Assembly (NCBI GenBank): GCA_900770515.1
Contig: CAAHDP010000318.1
Location: 1 to 30,230 of the forward strand
DNA length: 30,230 nucleotides
Direction of reading: 5' to 3'
Origin: an uncultured Prevotella sp.
GTDB lineage: Bacteria > Bacteroidota > Bacteroidia > Bacteroidales > Bacteroidaceae
Below the pieces are notes generated by a model, which had not been told where the DNA came from, ran no database searches, and was given only the letters and a program-made list of their open reading frames with translations. The position numbers and the translations under genes were made by a program. Each line of letters begins with the position of its first letter. The stretch's first letter is position 1. Positions 14,054-22,932 of the stretch are shown one piece after another.

Positions 14054-15082
14054 CTAGTGGAGAATAAAAAATATAAGTTCCTTCATCAATTCGCCTGCTG
14101 AAGTAAATGGATTATCGAGACCTTTACTCTTCGCATCTACCTCCTTAAACTTATCAATAATCTCCATCACCTTCATGCCGGAATAGTTTCTCATTCCTAT
14201 GATATAATCACGCACCGCCCAAGTTCCACGCAAATCCAAGAATTTTGCAAGCTCATTTTCATTCTGCTTATTGGGTGCATAATAAGCAATCATCAAGTTT
14301 TGGAAATAACTGAAGAGTATTGGGAGTAACGCATAGAGCGAACCACTCTTTGGATTGCTGTCAAAATATTTTATTATCAGATTTGCCTTATAAACATCTC
14401 GGTTTATAATAGCACTCCGAAGTTCGAAAGCATTGAAATCCTTGCTCACCCCAATTTCCTTCTCTACTAATTCAGGAGTGACACGCCGATCTTTCTCAGG
14501 AAGAGAAATGAGCAACTTATCAAGCTCCGAAGTAAGACGATGCAAATCGGCACCAATATGATCCGCTATCATCTGAGTAGCCTTGGGTTCTATTGTAGAC
14601 TTTCTGCTCTTGAGGTAAGTTTCAATAAAACCAGGTAGCTGACGGTCATAAAGCTTCTTGCTTTCAAAAACCACTCCCACTTTTTCAGCTTGCGGAATAA
14701 ACTTCTTACGTCGGTCAATACTTCCGTTTTTATGACACAAAACAAGAATCGTAGTTTTTACAGGATTCTGGAGATACTTTTCCAGCGGTTCCAAATTTCG
14801 TAAATTCTGAGCTTCCTTAACCACGACTACTCTAAATTCTGCCATCATCGGATAACCTTTGCACATATCAACCACCTGCATAGCATTGACATCAGCGCCA
14901 AAAACCACGGTTTGATTGAAATCCTGCTCTTCCGGTTTAAGCACATTTTCACTGATAAAATCACAGATCTTATCTATATAAAAAGATTCATCGCCCATCA
15001 AAACATAGACAGGCGCGAACTTCCGAGCCTTCAAATCTTTTATGATTTGCTCGTAACTTATTCCACTTTTCTTTTCTGCCAT
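14054..15082 (-). CDS. holA: DNA polymerase III delta subunit
   Basis: The delta subunit opens the beta sliding clamp during loading. The frame begins at 15124, but the Met at 15082 (MAEKKSGISYEQI) is the natural start and gives 342 residues, the family length. Visible features: FAPVYVLMGDESFYIDKI as the degenerate AAA+ start (no functional Walker A, as in all delta subunits), VVVVKEAQNL, then LVLCHKNGSIDRR and a C-terminal helical collar with GSLYALLPILFSYFQNL. It is single, with a terminator behind it. Divergent neighbours upstream are typical of the Bacteroidales locus. Confidence 0.92.
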   Translation of the reverse strand: MAEKKSGISYEQIIKDLKARKFAPVYVLMGDESFYIDKICDFISENVLKPEEQDFNQTVVFGADVNAMQVVDMCKGYPMMAEFRVVVVKEAQNLRNLEPLEKYLQNPVKTTILVLCHKNGSIDRRKKFIPQAEKVGVVFESKKLYDRQLPGFIETYLKSRKSTIEPKATQMIADHIGADLHRLTSELDKLLISLPEKDRRVTPELVEKEIGVSKDFNAFELRSAIINRDVYKANLIIKYFDSNPKSGSLYALLPILFSYFQNLMIAYYAPNKQNENELAKFLDLRGTWAVRDYIIGMRNYSGMKVMEIIDKFKEVDAKSKGLDNPFTSAGELMKELIFFILH

Positions 15083-15086
15083 TGAA

Positions 15087-15173
15087 TTATTTTTTGTACT
15101 TTTGCACAAGCAATTTTGCTGCAATCATGCAGGCTTTCCATTCTCGCTTTTTGCCAGTTATTACAGCCTGCAT
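15087..15173 (-). CDS. Possible 28-codon upstream ORF in the holA leader
   Basis: An ATG (15173-15171) a few bases after the predicted start of the holA transcript opens a basic 28-residue frame (MQAVITGKKREW...) ending in TAA 4 nt before the holA ATG. The 5' end overlaps an inverted repeat, ATGCAGGCT/AGCCTGCAT. There is no independent evidence of translation; the frame could be chance. Confidence 0.3.
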   Translation of the reverse strand: MQAVITGKKREWKACMIAAKLLVQKYKK

Positions 15174-15182
15174 TTCTGCATG

Positions 15183-15190
15183 CAAAGATA
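15183..15190 (-). promoter_or_regulatory. Probable -7 element of holA
   Basis: The minus strand reads TATCTTTG with no strong -33 match. The 5' UTR would be about 90 nt. On the plus strand a TACTTTTG lies at 15097-15104 and could serve the divergent gene at 15267. Confidence 0.5.
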
Positions 15191-15213
15191 CAAAAATAAT
15201 TCGAACTAGAAAC

Positions 15214-15267
15214 ATAATAAGGTATAGAAAATAATAGTATATAATATATAATAAGGTATAGAAAATA
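15214..15267. repeat. 20-bp direct repeat before the HsdR-N-like gene
   Basis: ATAATAAGGTATAGAAAATA occurs at 15214-15233 and again at 15248-15267, period 34, the second copy running into the start codon. It duplicates the translation start region. Confidence 0.85.
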
Positions 15268-15725
15268 TGATTCGCTTAAATTTACCACCTTTCGAAATGA
15301 AGATTTCTGGCACCAAACAGCAACCAAAAATCCTCGATATTCTACGAAGAAAATATATCGCACTCACTCCAGAAGAATGGGTGCGCCAACACTTCATCCA
15401 CTTTCTCATCGAGCAAAAGGGCTATCCAGCAGCACTACTCGCCAATGAAATCCAGCTGCAATGCGGTGACAAAGTTTTGCGTGCCGACAGCGTTCTCTAC
15501 TCCCGGGAACTTCAACCCAGAATGATTATAGAATACAAGGCTCCGCACATTCCCATCACTCAAAAAGTTTTCGATCAAGTTTCAACATACAACCTCCTAC
15601 TCCATGTCGACTTTCTGGTTGTAAGTAACGGGTTGGAACATTACATTTGCAAGATGGATTATGACGGTAAAAAATATTTATTTCTTGAAGATATCCCTAA
15701 CTATTCGGATTTATTGACACTTTAG
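15267..15725 (+). CDS. Orphan protein with type I restriction HsdR N-terminal-like nuclease fold
   Basis: The 152-residue protein matches the pattern of the HsdR_N_2 family: a helical start with QPKILDILRRKYIALTPEE and WVRQHF, then NEIQL, RADSVLY and IIEYKAP. Glu, Asp and Glu-x-Lys in that order form a PD-(D/E)XK active site. There are no ATPase or methylase genes nearby, so it is not part of a restriction system here. Homologues are usual next to holA in Bacteroidales; the role is unknown. Start chosen at 15267 because it fits the duplicated upstream motif. A dyad at 15744-15799 follows it. Confidence 0.85.
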   Translation: MIRLNLPPFEMKISGTKQQPKILDILRRKYIALTPEEWVRQHFIHFLIEQKGYPAALLANEIQLQCGDKVLRADSVLYSRELQPRMIIEYKAPHIPITQKVFDQVSTYNLLLHVDFLVVSNGLEHYICKMDYDGKKYLFLEDIPNYSDLLTL

Positions 15726-15743
15726 CCACATATTATCTCCTTT

Positions 15744-15799
15744 CAAAATTTGCGAATTTCCGGCCAATTAATCAGCCGTTCTAAAATTCGCAAATTTTG
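15744..15799. repeat. 16-bp perfect inverted repeat between the orphan gene and ugd
   Basis: CAAAATTTGCGAATTT (15744-15759) and its exact complement (15784-15799) enclose a 24-nt loop that has its own CGGC/GCCG stem. It is followed by GAGAGGGTTATTTT, not a clean T run, so it is a poor terminator match and may be an operator or cruciform. Confidence 0.7.
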
Positions 15800-15833
15800 A
15801 GAGGGTTATTTTATGATAAAAAATCCCATTTCT

Positions 15834-15865
15834 TTTTGTAGTCTCCCCCTTTTATGCTACCTTTG
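15834..15865 (+). promoter_or_regulatory. Promoter of ugd
   Basis: TTTTG (15834-15838), a 19-bp spacer and TACCTTTG (15858-15865). Confidence 0.7.
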
Positions 15866-15939
15866 CAAAAAATATAGTTAAAATGTACAGACGCCCAACA
15901 TCATTTGAGGTGCCTAAAACATATAATTCATCAAGCAAC

Positions 15940-17196
15940 ATGGCAAACGAAAATATAAAAAAAATCGCTGTAGCCGGTACTGGATATGTAGGTTTGAGTA
16001 TCGCCACACTTCTTAGCCAGCACCACGAAGTAGTGGCTGTAGACGTGATTCAGGAAAAGGTAGATTTCATCAACAACCGCCACTCTCCTATTCAGGATGA
16101 GTATATAGAGAAATACTTATCCGAAAAAGAGCTAAATCTCAGAGCTACCACCGATGGAGCTGCAGCTTACAAGGATGCAGATTTCGTAGTTATTGCCACC
16201 CCTACTAACTACGACCCTGTCAAAAACTACTTCGACACATCACATGTAGAAGAAGTAATCCAGTTAGTAAAAGAGGTAAACCCTGAAGCCATTATGGTTA
16301 TCAAGAGTACTATTCCTGTAGGATACACAGAAAATATTCGCAAAAAGATGGATAGCGACAACATCATCTTTGCACCAGAGTTCCTACGTGAAAGCAAGGC
16401 GCTTTACGACAACCTCTACCCTAGCCGCATCATCGTTGGTAGACCAAAAGACGATGAACGACTAGACAAGGCTGCCCATACCTTTGCAGCCCTTTTACAA
16501 GAAGGTGCCATCAAGGAAAATATCGAAACCCTCTTTATGGGACTAACCGAGGCAGAAGCCGTAAAACTCTTCGCCAATACCTATCTGGCTCTCCGCGTAA
16601 GCTACTTTAACGAGCTGGACACCTATGCCGAGATGAAGGGACTCGACACAAAAGCCATCATTGATGGTGTAGGTTTAGATCCCCGCATCGGCACATTCTA
16701 CAACAACCCTTCGTTCGGATATGGCGGCTACTGCCTTCCAAAAGATACCAAACAGTTGCTGGCAAACTACGCAGACGTGCCAGAAAACCTGATCCAGGCC
16801 ATTGTAGAGAGCAATCGCACCCGAAAGGATTTCATTGCAGACCGTGTGCTCAATAAGGCAGGTTATTATGACTATGCCAACCAGAACAATTATAACGAGG
16901 AAGAAGAGAAATCATGCGTCATCGGTGTATACCGACTCACCATGAAGAGTAACAGCGACAACTTCCGTCAAAGCAGCATTCAGGGTGTCATGAAACGCAT
17001 CAAGGCTAAAGGCGCACAGGTTATCATCTATGAGCCAACCTTGAAAGACGGAAGCACCTTCTTCGGCAGCCGGGTTGTGAACGATCTCAACGCATTCAAG
17101 CAGCAGAGTCAGGCTATCATCGCCAACAGATACGATAAATGTCTTGATGATGTAGAAGAGAAAGTTTATACTCGCGATATTTTCAGAAGAGACTAA
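15940..17196 (+). CDS. ugd: UDP-glucose 6-dehydrogenase
   Basis: The enzyme oxidises UDP-glucose to UDP-glucuronate, a precursor for surface polysaccharides. With the Met at 15940 the protein is 418 residues and starts [18 protein letters not shown], placing the NAD-binding GTGYVG at 13-18. An alternative start at 15883 adds 19 residues with a very short 5' [20 protein letters not shown] (142-158) and [15 protein letters not shown] with catalytic Cys265 are diagnostic, with VGLDPRIG just before. It belongs to the E. coli Ugd-like class. It has its own promoter. A heptad repeat lies directly after the stop, and the MaoC-type gene follows after 96 bp. Confidence 0.95.
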   Translation: MANENIKKIAVAGTGYVGLSIATLLSQHHEVVAVDVIQEKVDFINNRHSPIQDEYIEKYLSEKELNLRATTDGAAAYKDADFVVIATPTNYDPVKNYFDTSHVEEVIQLVKEVNPEAIMVIKSTIPVGYTENIRKKMDSDNIIFAPEFLRESKALYDNLYPSRIIVGRPKDDERLDKAAHTFAALLQEGAIKENIETLFMGLTEAEAVKLFANTYLALRVSYFNELDTYAEMKGLDTKAIIDGVGLDPRIGTFYNNPSFGYGGYCLPKDTKQLLANYADVPENLIQAIVESNRTRKDFIADRVLNKAGYYDYANQNNYNEEEEKSCVIGVYRLTMKSNSDNFRQSSIQGVMKRIKAKGAQVIIYEPTLKDGSTFFGSRVVNDLNAFKQQSQAIIANRYDKCLDDVEEKVYTRDIFRRD

Positions 17197-17200
17197 GAGA

Positions 17201-17221
17201 GTGAAGAATGAAGAGTGAAGA
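17201..17221. repeat. Heptad repeat after ugd
   Basis: GTGAAGA, ATGAAGA, GTGAAGA. The GTGAAGA unit is the same as in the aroF-tyrA spacer 10.7 kb away. Confidence 0.8.
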
Positions 17222-17292
17222 CTTCAAAGCTTATAAGGCGCAAGCCTATTTAAATGTTAGATATTAAATAATAAACATCAAAATAGATAAAA

Positions 17293-17760
17293 ATGGCAAA
17301 ATTAGTAATCAATTCCTATGAGGAATTTGCATCTCACCTCGGTGAGAAGTTAGGAGAATCAGACTGGTTGCAGATTGACCAGGAACGTATCAACAAGTTT
17401 GCAGATGCAACTCTCGATCCACAGTGGATCCATGTAGATGTAGAGCGTGCCAAGGTTGAGAGCCCTTACCATAGCACTATCGCTCATGGTTATCTTACCC
17501 TCTCAGTATTGCCTTATCTCTGGCAGCAGATTCTGGAGGTAAACAACCTCAAAATGCTCGTTAACTACGGTATGGACCAGATGCGTTTCGGCCAGCCAGT
17601 CATCACTGGTTCACGTGTTCGCCTTGTTGCTACCCTCCACGACATCCAGAACCTTCGTGGCATCTGTAAGACCAGCATCAAGTTCAGCATTGAGATTGAA
17701 GGTCAGCGCAAGCCAGCCCTCTCAGGAATCGCATCATTCCTCTATTACTTCAACAACTAA
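17293..17760 (+). CDS. MaoC-like hydratase family protein
   Basis: A hot-dog fold protein of 155 residues with the hydratase-2 signature: Asp42 and His47 in LDPQWIHVD, followed by SPYHSTIAHGYLTLS. Members hydrate 2-enoyl-CoA (R-specific) or are NodN-like proteins of unclear substrate. Single-domain and cytoplasmic. No acyl-CoA genes sit next to it, so the substrate cannot be predicted. It follows ugd on the same strand but a terminator lies after its own stop. Confidence 0.88.
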   Translation: MAKLVINSYEEFASHLGEKLGESDWLQIDQERINKFADATLDPQWIHVDVERAKVESPYHSTIAHGYLTLSVLPYLWQQILEVNNLKMLVNYGMDQMRFGQPVITGSRVRLVATLHDIQNLRGICKTSIKFSIEIEGQRKPALSGIASFLYYFNN

Positions 17761-17786
17761 AGAGGAATATTCATAAAGATACAGAA

Positions 17787-17832
17787 AATTGTCCTTCTGC
17801 TCAAGACAACACGAGAGAAGGACATTTTCTTT
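17787..17832 (+). terminator. Intrinsic terminator after the MaoC-type gene
   Basis: GTCCTTCT (17791-17798) pairs exactly with AGAAGGAC (17816-17823), followed by ATTTTCTTTT. Confidence 0.75.
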
Positions 17833-17898
17833 TCAATCAAAAAAGAACGGTTTCTTAATTCATAAAGAGAACACCTTAAATAAATACCGATATTTTTT

Positions 17899-18708
17899 AT
17901 GGCAGCAGGAAAATGGATAGGCGGATTTCTCGGTTTCATCACCGCCGGCCCTCTCGGAGCCCTGGCTGGCTTTGCCCTAGGCTCTCTTTTCGACCACGGA
18001 CTGGACGAGGTAAACAAGGAGGGATACAACAATCGGGAATATAGCAATGCCTATGAAGCCTACAGCGGGCAACGCCGAAACTATGAAGGCGAGCGAAACT
18101 CATTCATGTTCTCGCTCCTCGTACTCTCCTCATACATCATCAATGCCGATGGCAAGATTATGCATTCAGAGATGGAGCTGGTACGCAACTTCCTCCGACA
18201 GAATTTTGGCGAAGCAGCCAAACAGCAGGGAGAAGAAATCCTCCTCAAACTCTTTGAACAGCAGAAACGTATTGGCATGCAACAGTATCGCAGCGTCATT
18301 CAAGACAGCTGCCATCAGATACGTTCCAATATGATGTACGAACAACGCCTTCAGTTGCTCAACTTCCTGGTTATGATAGCCCAAGCCGATGGTGTTGTAA
18401 CCCAGGCAGAGATACAGGCACTCAAGGAAGTAGCCATCCACATGGGATTATCAGCAGAAGACGTTGATCAGATGCTCAATCTTGCGAGCGGCTCATCATC
18501 AGACAGTCTTGCTGACGCTTACCGTATACTCGGCATCAGTCCGGAAGCCTCCAATGATGAAGTAAAGGCAGCCTATCGCAAGATGGCGCTCAAGCATCAT
18601 CCCGACAAGGTGGCAGCATTGGGCGAAGACGTACGCCGTGCAGCAGAAAAGAAATTCCAGGAAATAAACGATGCCAAGGAACGCATCTTTAAAGCAAGAG
18701 GAATCTAA
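17899..18708 (+). CDS. TerB / DnaJ-domain protein (DjlA-like)
   Basis: The architecture matches DjlA co-chaperones: a glycine-rich hydrophobic N-terminus (GGFLGFITAGPLGALAGFALG) that could be a membrane or glycine-zipper segment, a TerB helical domain from about 65 to 195 (NADGKIMHSEMELVRNF and IAQADGVVTQAEI), and a C-terminal J domain from about 205 (AYRILGISPEASNDEVK, then KHHPDK with the HPD triad). The J domain would stimulate a DnaK partner. Length 269 residues, similar to DjlA. No dnaK gene is nearby. A bidirectional terminator separates it from the convergent gene. Confidence 0.92.
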   Translation: MAAGKWIGGFLGFITAGPLGALAGFALGSLFDHGLDEVNKEGYNNREYSNAYEAYSGQRRNYEGERNSFMFSLLVLSSYIINADGKIMHSEMELVRNFLRQNFGEAAKQQGEEILLKLFEQQKRIGMQQYRSVIQDSCHQIRSNMMYEQRLQLLNFLVMIAQADGVVTQAEIQALKEVAIHMGLSAEDVDQMLNLASGSSSDSLADAYRILGISPEASNDEVKAAYRKMALKHHPDKVAALGEDVRRAAEKKFQEINDAKERIFKARGI

Positions 18709-18710
18709 CA

Positions 18711-18780
18711 AAAAACGCCCTGAAAAAGTAAAAGCCAGAAAAAATGCTGCTTTTACTCTTTCAGGGCGATTTTTATTTTA
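18711..18780. terminator. Bidirectional terminator
   Basis: Two 20-base arms starting CGCCCTGAAA (18716-18735) and ending TTTCAGGGCG (18749-18768) pair with one mismatch, with A and T runs on either side. It serves the DjlA-like gene on the plus strand and the zinc-ribbon gene on the minus strand. Confidence 0.9.
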
Positions 18781-18787
18781 CTATTTT

Positions 18788-19615
18788 TTATTCTCCGTCT
18801 TCAGCCTTCTTCTTACGGATAGCGCGCTTGCGCTTTGGCTTCTCTTCTGTAGCAGGAGTAACTACCTTGACACCAGCCAATTCAGGGTCGATGAGAATAC
18901 GGCCACAGTACTCACAAGGAATAATCTTCTTGTGCATCTTGATATCCAACTGGCGCTGAGGTGGAATCTTGTTGAAGCAGCCACCACAAGCATCACGCTG
19001 TACGTATACGATACCAAGACCATTGCGAGCACCCTTACGGATACGCTTGAAACTAGCGAGCAAACGAGGCTCAATCTTCTTTTCAAGCTCCAGAGCCTTC
19101 TCCTTCAAACGCTCCTCTTCCTCACGGGTTTCAGCCATGATGTCTTCCAGTTCAGAACGCTTCTCTACCAAGCCCTTCTCGCGGTCAGCCTTCTGCTCCT
19201 CAGCCTTGTGCAAGTCGAACTCACGCTCACGAATCTGCTGCAATCCCTCGCGAATCTTCTTATTGCAAAGCTCGATTTCCAACTCCTGGAACTCGATTTC
19301 CTTACTCAAAGTATCATACTCACGGTTGTTGCTTACAGTCTCGAGCTGAGCATGATAGCGCTCTACGCTAGCCTGCGCATCAGCAATTTCCTGCTGCTTC
19401 TGAGATACTGCACGGTCAAACTGCTCCATCTCGCGCTGAATATTCTCAATACGAGTGGTCAAACCAGCAATCTCGTCTTCCAAATCCTCAACTTCGAGAG
19501 GCAACTCACCTCTTAACTCACGATTCTGATCAATGCCAGACAAGGTAACCTGAAGCTGATAGAGAGTCTTCAACTTCTCTTCCACTGTCAAATCTGTAGG
19601 ATCTTTCTTTGCCAT
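18788..19615 (-). CDS. C4-type zinc-ribbon, coiled-coil protein
   Basis: Residues about 10 to 190 are heptad-rich and highly charged (long coiled coil). The C-terminus has a C4 zinc ribbon: CGGC followed about 20 residues later by CEYC, spaced by PPQRQLDIK. This is the DUF164/zf-RING_7 arrangement. The tail is rich in Lys and Arg. Homologues are usually next to the Nif3-family gene, as here (32-bp gap), which suggests a functional link. The molecular role is not established. Confidence 0.9.
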   Translation of the reverse strand: MAKKDPTDLTVEEKLKTLYQLQVTLSGIDQNRELRGELPLEVEDLEDEIAGLTTRIENIQREMEQFDRAVSQKQQEIADAQASVERYHAQLETVSNNREYDTLSKEIEFQELEIELCNKKIREGLQQIREREFDLHKAEEQKADREKGLVEKRSELEDIMAETREEEERLKEKALELEKKIEPRLLASFKRIRKGARNGLGIVYVQRDACGGCFNKIPPQRQLDIKMHKKIIPCEYCGRILIDPELAGVKVVTPATEEKPKRKRAIRKKKAEDGE

Positions 19616-19647
19616 AATTCTGTGTATCTTATTTTTAAACCTTAATT

Positions 19648-20505
19648 TTATAAATATATAATTGGATTCGTATTAATTTCCGAGATATAGAATTTTGCTT
19701 CCGGGAACTGTTCCTGGATTATGCTACGGAAGATTTCGCTGGTAAACTGCTCGCTCTGATAATGTCCGATGACGCAAATCTGTATTTCCTGCTCATGGCC
19801 GAAATATTCATGATAGCTCATCTCGCCAGTGATAAAGGCATCAGCTCCAGCCTTGATGGCATCTTCCAGCAGGAAGGAACCCGAACCGCCACATAGCGCC
19901 ACTTTGCGGATAGGCCGGCGCAGAAGCTGATTACACTGCACGCACTCTACACCGAATCTTTCACGCAGCAGCAGCACCAGATCGTCAGCAGCAATACCTT
20001 CTGCAAAGTGATTCTTCACTTCTTCAGAGAGCTTGCCTGCCTCAGCAGCTTGCAGAATATCCTCATCCGAAATTTCTCCGATGACTCCATTTCCGCCTTT
20101 CACTCCGTCAACTTCCTTTTCTCCACCGAAGAACCGGACATTTTTCAGTCCCAGTTTCTCGGCAATCTTGAAGTTCACACCACCCGTCGCAGCATCCATA
20201 TTGGTATGCATCGACACGATAGAAACATCGTTCTTAATCGCCTTGCGCACAGTACGTTGAACGTAGTTTTCGTCCGATATTCTCGCCAACTTGCGAAATA
20301 TCAGCGGATGATGGCTAATGATGAGATTACATCCCTTTTGAACAGCCTCCTCAACCACTTCCTCAGTGACGTCAAGACACAACAATGCCCCTGACATTTC
20401 TACCGCCTCTGTCAATCCAACTTGCAAGCCGGCATTATCGTATCCTTCCTGCAAGGGCAGAGGCGCGTAATGTTCAAGGGCATCAACTACCTGTTTTATT
20501 TTCAC
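19648..20505 (-). CDS. Nif3-like dinuclear metal centre protein
   Basis: The family forms a toroidal hexamer with two metal ions per subunit (Nif3/YbgI/GTP cyclohydrolase I type 2 homologue); its substrate is uncertain. Metal-ligand motifs are SHHPLIF (His65, His66), HTNMD (His100, Asp104), GEMSYHE and GHYQSEQ. At 285 residues it lacks the PII-like insertion of the roughly 370-residue Firmicutes forms. The start codon is GTG at 20505, with GGAG just before it. It heads a two-gene unit with the zinc-ribbon gene. Confidence 0.92.
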   Translation of the reverse strand: MKIKQVVDALEHYAPLPLQEGYDNAGLQVGLTEAVEMSGALLCLDVTEEVVEEAVQKGCNLIISHHPLIFRKLARISDENYVQRTVRKAIKNDVSIVSMHTNMDAATGGVNFKIAEKLGLKNVRFFGGEKEVDGVKGGNGVIGEISDEDILQAAEAGKLSEEVKNHFAEGIAADDLVLLLRERFGVECVQCNQLLRRPIRKVALCGGSGSFLLEDAIKAGADAFITGEMSYHEYFGHEQEIQICVIGHYQSEQFTSEIFRSIIQEQFPEAKFYISEINTNPIIYL

Positions 20506-20595
20506 GCTCCTATTGTTATGTTTTAAAAGACTTATCCAGTCCGCTTATCATTCCCACCGACATGGATTTCGCCTGTTTTTTATCATTTTAGATTG

Positions 20596-20603
20596 CAAAG
20601 TTA
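20596..20603 (-). promoter_or_regulatory. Probable -7 element of the Nif3 gene
   Basis: The minus strand reads TAACTTTG, with about 85 nt of 5' UTR; no clear -33 element. The divergent interval 20506-20813 otherwise holds the aguA promoter and no gene. Confidence 0.5.
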
Positions 20604-20719
20604 AGCATTTTTCCTTGATTTTATTCTCATTCCATGCTCTCTTTAATCTTTTTTAATAAAAACTTTTGCTTTAGCATAAAATATTCCACAAAAAAACTCG
20701 AAAGTTGTAGATTTTTTAT

Positions 20720-20727
20720 TAATTTTG
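20720..20727 (+). promoter_or_regulatory. Probable -7 element of aguA
   Basis: TAATTTTG fits TAnnTTTG; -33 is not clear. The 5' UTR would be about 80 nt. Confidence 0.45.
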
Positions 20728-20813
20728 CAAACATATTAGAAATAACAAAAAGAAACAGACAAAAAGCGAAGCCCAAAAAGCCGAGCTTGGAATTTGACTA
20801 AAAAGTATAGCTT

Positions 20814-21962
20814 ATGTATCAATCCACATTGCCTTGCGATTTCGCACTCCCAGCAGAATGGGAGCCACAAAGTGCCATCATGCTGACATGGCCACATGCG
20901 GGCACCGATTGGAAGCCCTACCTGCCAGAGATAAACCAGACTTATCTGGAACTGGCAGACATCATTACCCGCTATGAGCATCTGCTTGTAGCTACACCCG
21001 ACGTGACTGGTATCCAGCTCCTGCTGGAAAACCATCTGAATCAGGAGCAAATGAACCGTATACATCTCTACGAGGTAGAGAGCAATGATACCTGGGCACG
21101 TGACCACGGCCCTATCACGATGGTTTTGCGGAAAAAGCAAAACACATGGATGGTGCCAATCCGTATGCTCGACTTCAAATTCAACGGTTGGGGCGAGAAG
21201 TTCAGATGGGAAAAAGACAATGCCATCAATCTGAAGCTATACTATATGGCCGCCTTCAATGCCGACATGGAAAACCATCAGGGGTTTGTACTGGAAGGTG
21301 GCAGCATAGAAAGTGACGGTAAAGGCACTCTCTTTACCACCTCACAGTGTCTGCTGGCTCCTCATCGCAACCAGCCGCTCGACCATGACAGCATCGATCA
21401 TCTGCTCAAGACTTTCTTCCATCTCAAGAGAGTGGTATGGCTGGATCATGGCAATCTCATCGGTGATGATACAGATGGCCATATTGATACCATCGTCAGA
21501 GTGGCTCCTCACGACACCTTATTATATGTAGGGTGTGATGACCCGGAAGATGAACAGTATGAAGATTTCCAGGCACTTGAAAAGCAGCTTCAATCTCTTT
21601 TCACCTGGGAAGGATACCCATATCGCCTGCTCAAGCTCCCGATGCCAGACCCTATCTTTGACGAAGGTGAGCGCTTGACGACAGACAAGGACAGCAAGGG
21701 CGACCGCCTGCCTGCCACTTATGCCAACTTCCTGATTCTGAACAAGGCTGTGATTTATCCAACCTACAACCAGCCTGCGAAGGACGAGGAGGCACGCAAG
21801 CAGATACAGCTTGCCTTCCCTGACAGAGACATCATCGGTGTAGACTCACGAACCATCATTCGCCAGCATGGCAGCATCCACTGCCTCACCATGCAATTGC
21901 CTGAAGGAGCTCTTAGAGGAGACAAAAACGCATATCCAGAGGCTGCCCAGTGGCAGACATAA
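20814..21962 (+). CDS. aguA: Agmatine deiminase
   Basis: AguA hydrolyses agmatine to N-carbamoylputrescine and ammonia. The guanidino-modifying-enzyme fold shows TWPH, NDTWARDHGPI (substrate-binding Asp and Arg), FVLEGGSIE (Glu), DHGNLIGDDTDGHIDTI (catalytic His in the GH pair) and the nucleophile Cys357 in GSIHCLTMQ. At 382 residues it is near the usual length. The family also includes the Porphyromonas peptidylarginine deiminase, but the absence of a signal peptide and the neighbouring aguB point to agmatine. Putrescine made here could support growth or signalling. Confidence 0.96.
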   Translation: MYQSTLPCDFALPAEWEPQSAIMLTWPHAGTDWKPYLPEINQTYLELADIITRYEHLLVATPDVTGIQLLLENHLNQEQMNRIHLYEVESNDTWARDHGPITMVLRKKQNTWMVPIRMLDFKFNGWGEKFRWEKDNAINLKLYYMAAFNADMENHQGFVLEGGSIESDGKGTLFTTSQCLLAPHRNQPLDHDSIDHLLKTFFHLKRVVWLDHGNLIGDDTDGHIDTIVRVAPHDTLLYVGCDDPEDEQYEDFQALEKQLQSLFTWEGYPYRLLKLPMPDPIFDEGERLTTDKDSKGDRLPATYANFLILNKAVIYPTYNQPAKDEEARKQIQLAFPDRDIIGVDSRTIIRQHGSIHCLTMQLPEGALRGDKNAYPEAAQWQT

Positions 21963-21992
21963 AGAACTGGTCATAAAGTCAGATGTTCGAAA

Positions 21993-22056
21993 ATCAAAAG
22001 TTCAAAGTAAAAAAAATCAAAGTAAAGAAGTTCAAAGTAAAAAAGCAGAAAAGTAA
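21993..22056. repeat. Degenerate repeat in the aguA-aguB gap
   Basis: TCAAAGTAAA occurs three times (from 22002, 22017 and 22032), twice preceded by AAGT. It leads into the aguB start. Confidence 0.7.
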
Positions 22057-22932
22057 ATGAAACTCGGTATTTTACAACAACATAATACGGCAGATATAGC
22101 CAACAACAAAACCCGCCTTGCTGAGGGCATTATCGACCTTGCCCATCGCGGTGCGGAGCTCATCGTTCTTCAAGAGCTTCACAATTCCCTCTACTTTTGT
22201 CAGGTAGAAGATGTTGAGCTCTTCAATCTCGCAGAACCAATCCCTGGTCCGTCAACAGAATTCTATGGCAAACTGGCGAAAGATCTCGGTGTGGTTATCG
22301 TAACCTCACTCTTTGAACGCAGAGCACCAGGACTTTATCACAACACGGCTGTCGTTATCGAGAAGGATGGCAGTATCGCAGGCAAATATCGCAAGATGCA
22401 TATCCCAGACGATCCTGCCTATTACGAGAAGTTCTACTTCACCCCAGGCGATCTCGGTTTCCGTCCTATCCAGACTTCAGTAGGCAAACTGGGTGTTTTG
22501 GTTTGCTGGGACCAGTGGTATCCGGAAGCAGCCCGACTCATGGCATTGCAGGGAGCAGAAATGCTCATCTATCCTACAGCCATCGGTTATGCAACCTATG
22601 ATACACCGGAAGAGCAGCAGCGACAGCGCGAAGCCTGGACCACCGTCATGCGTGGTCATGCGGTAGCCAACGGTCTGCCTGTTGTTGCCGTAAACCGAGT
22701 AGGCTTTGAACCTGATCCTAGCGAACAGACAGGAGGTATCCAGTTCTGGGGCAGCAGCTTCGTTGCCGGTCCTCAGGGTGAGCTCCATTACCGTGCAAGC
22801 GATCAGGAGGAAGAAAGCCTGGTTGTTGACATCGATCTCAAGCACAGCGAGGATGTACGCCGTTGGTGGCCATTCCTTCGCGACCGCCGTATAGAAAACT
22901 ACGGAGACATTACAAAGAGATTTATAGATTAA
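22057..22932 (+). CDS. aguB: N-carbamoylputrescine amidase
   Basis: A nitrilase-superfamily enzyme that releases putrescine, CO2 and ammonia from N-carbamoylputrescine. The Glu-Lys-Cys catalytic triad is visible as Glu40 (VLQELHNS), Lys113 (KYRKMHIPDD) and Cys150 (VLVCWDQWYPEAAR). At 291 residues it has the normal length. It follows aguA by 94 bp. The last codons AAAGAGATTTATAGAT are duplicated beyond the stop with a 17-bp period (22914-22929, 22931-22946), a small tandem duplication that does not alter the protein. Confidence 0.96.
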   Translation: MKLGILQQHNTADIANNKTRLAEGIIDLAHRGAELIVLQELHNSLYFCQVEDVELFNLAEPIPGPSTEFYGKLAKDLGVVIVTSLFERRAPGLYHNTAVVIEKDGSIAGKYRKMHIPDDPAYYEKFYFTPGDLGFRPIQTSVGKLGVLVCWDQWYPEAARLMALQGAEMLIYPTAIGYATYDTPEEQQRQREAWTTVMRGHAVANGLPVVAVNRVGFEPDPSEQTGGIQFWGSSFVAGPQGELHYRASDQEEESLVVDIDLKHSEDVRRWWPFLRDRRIENYGDITKRFID

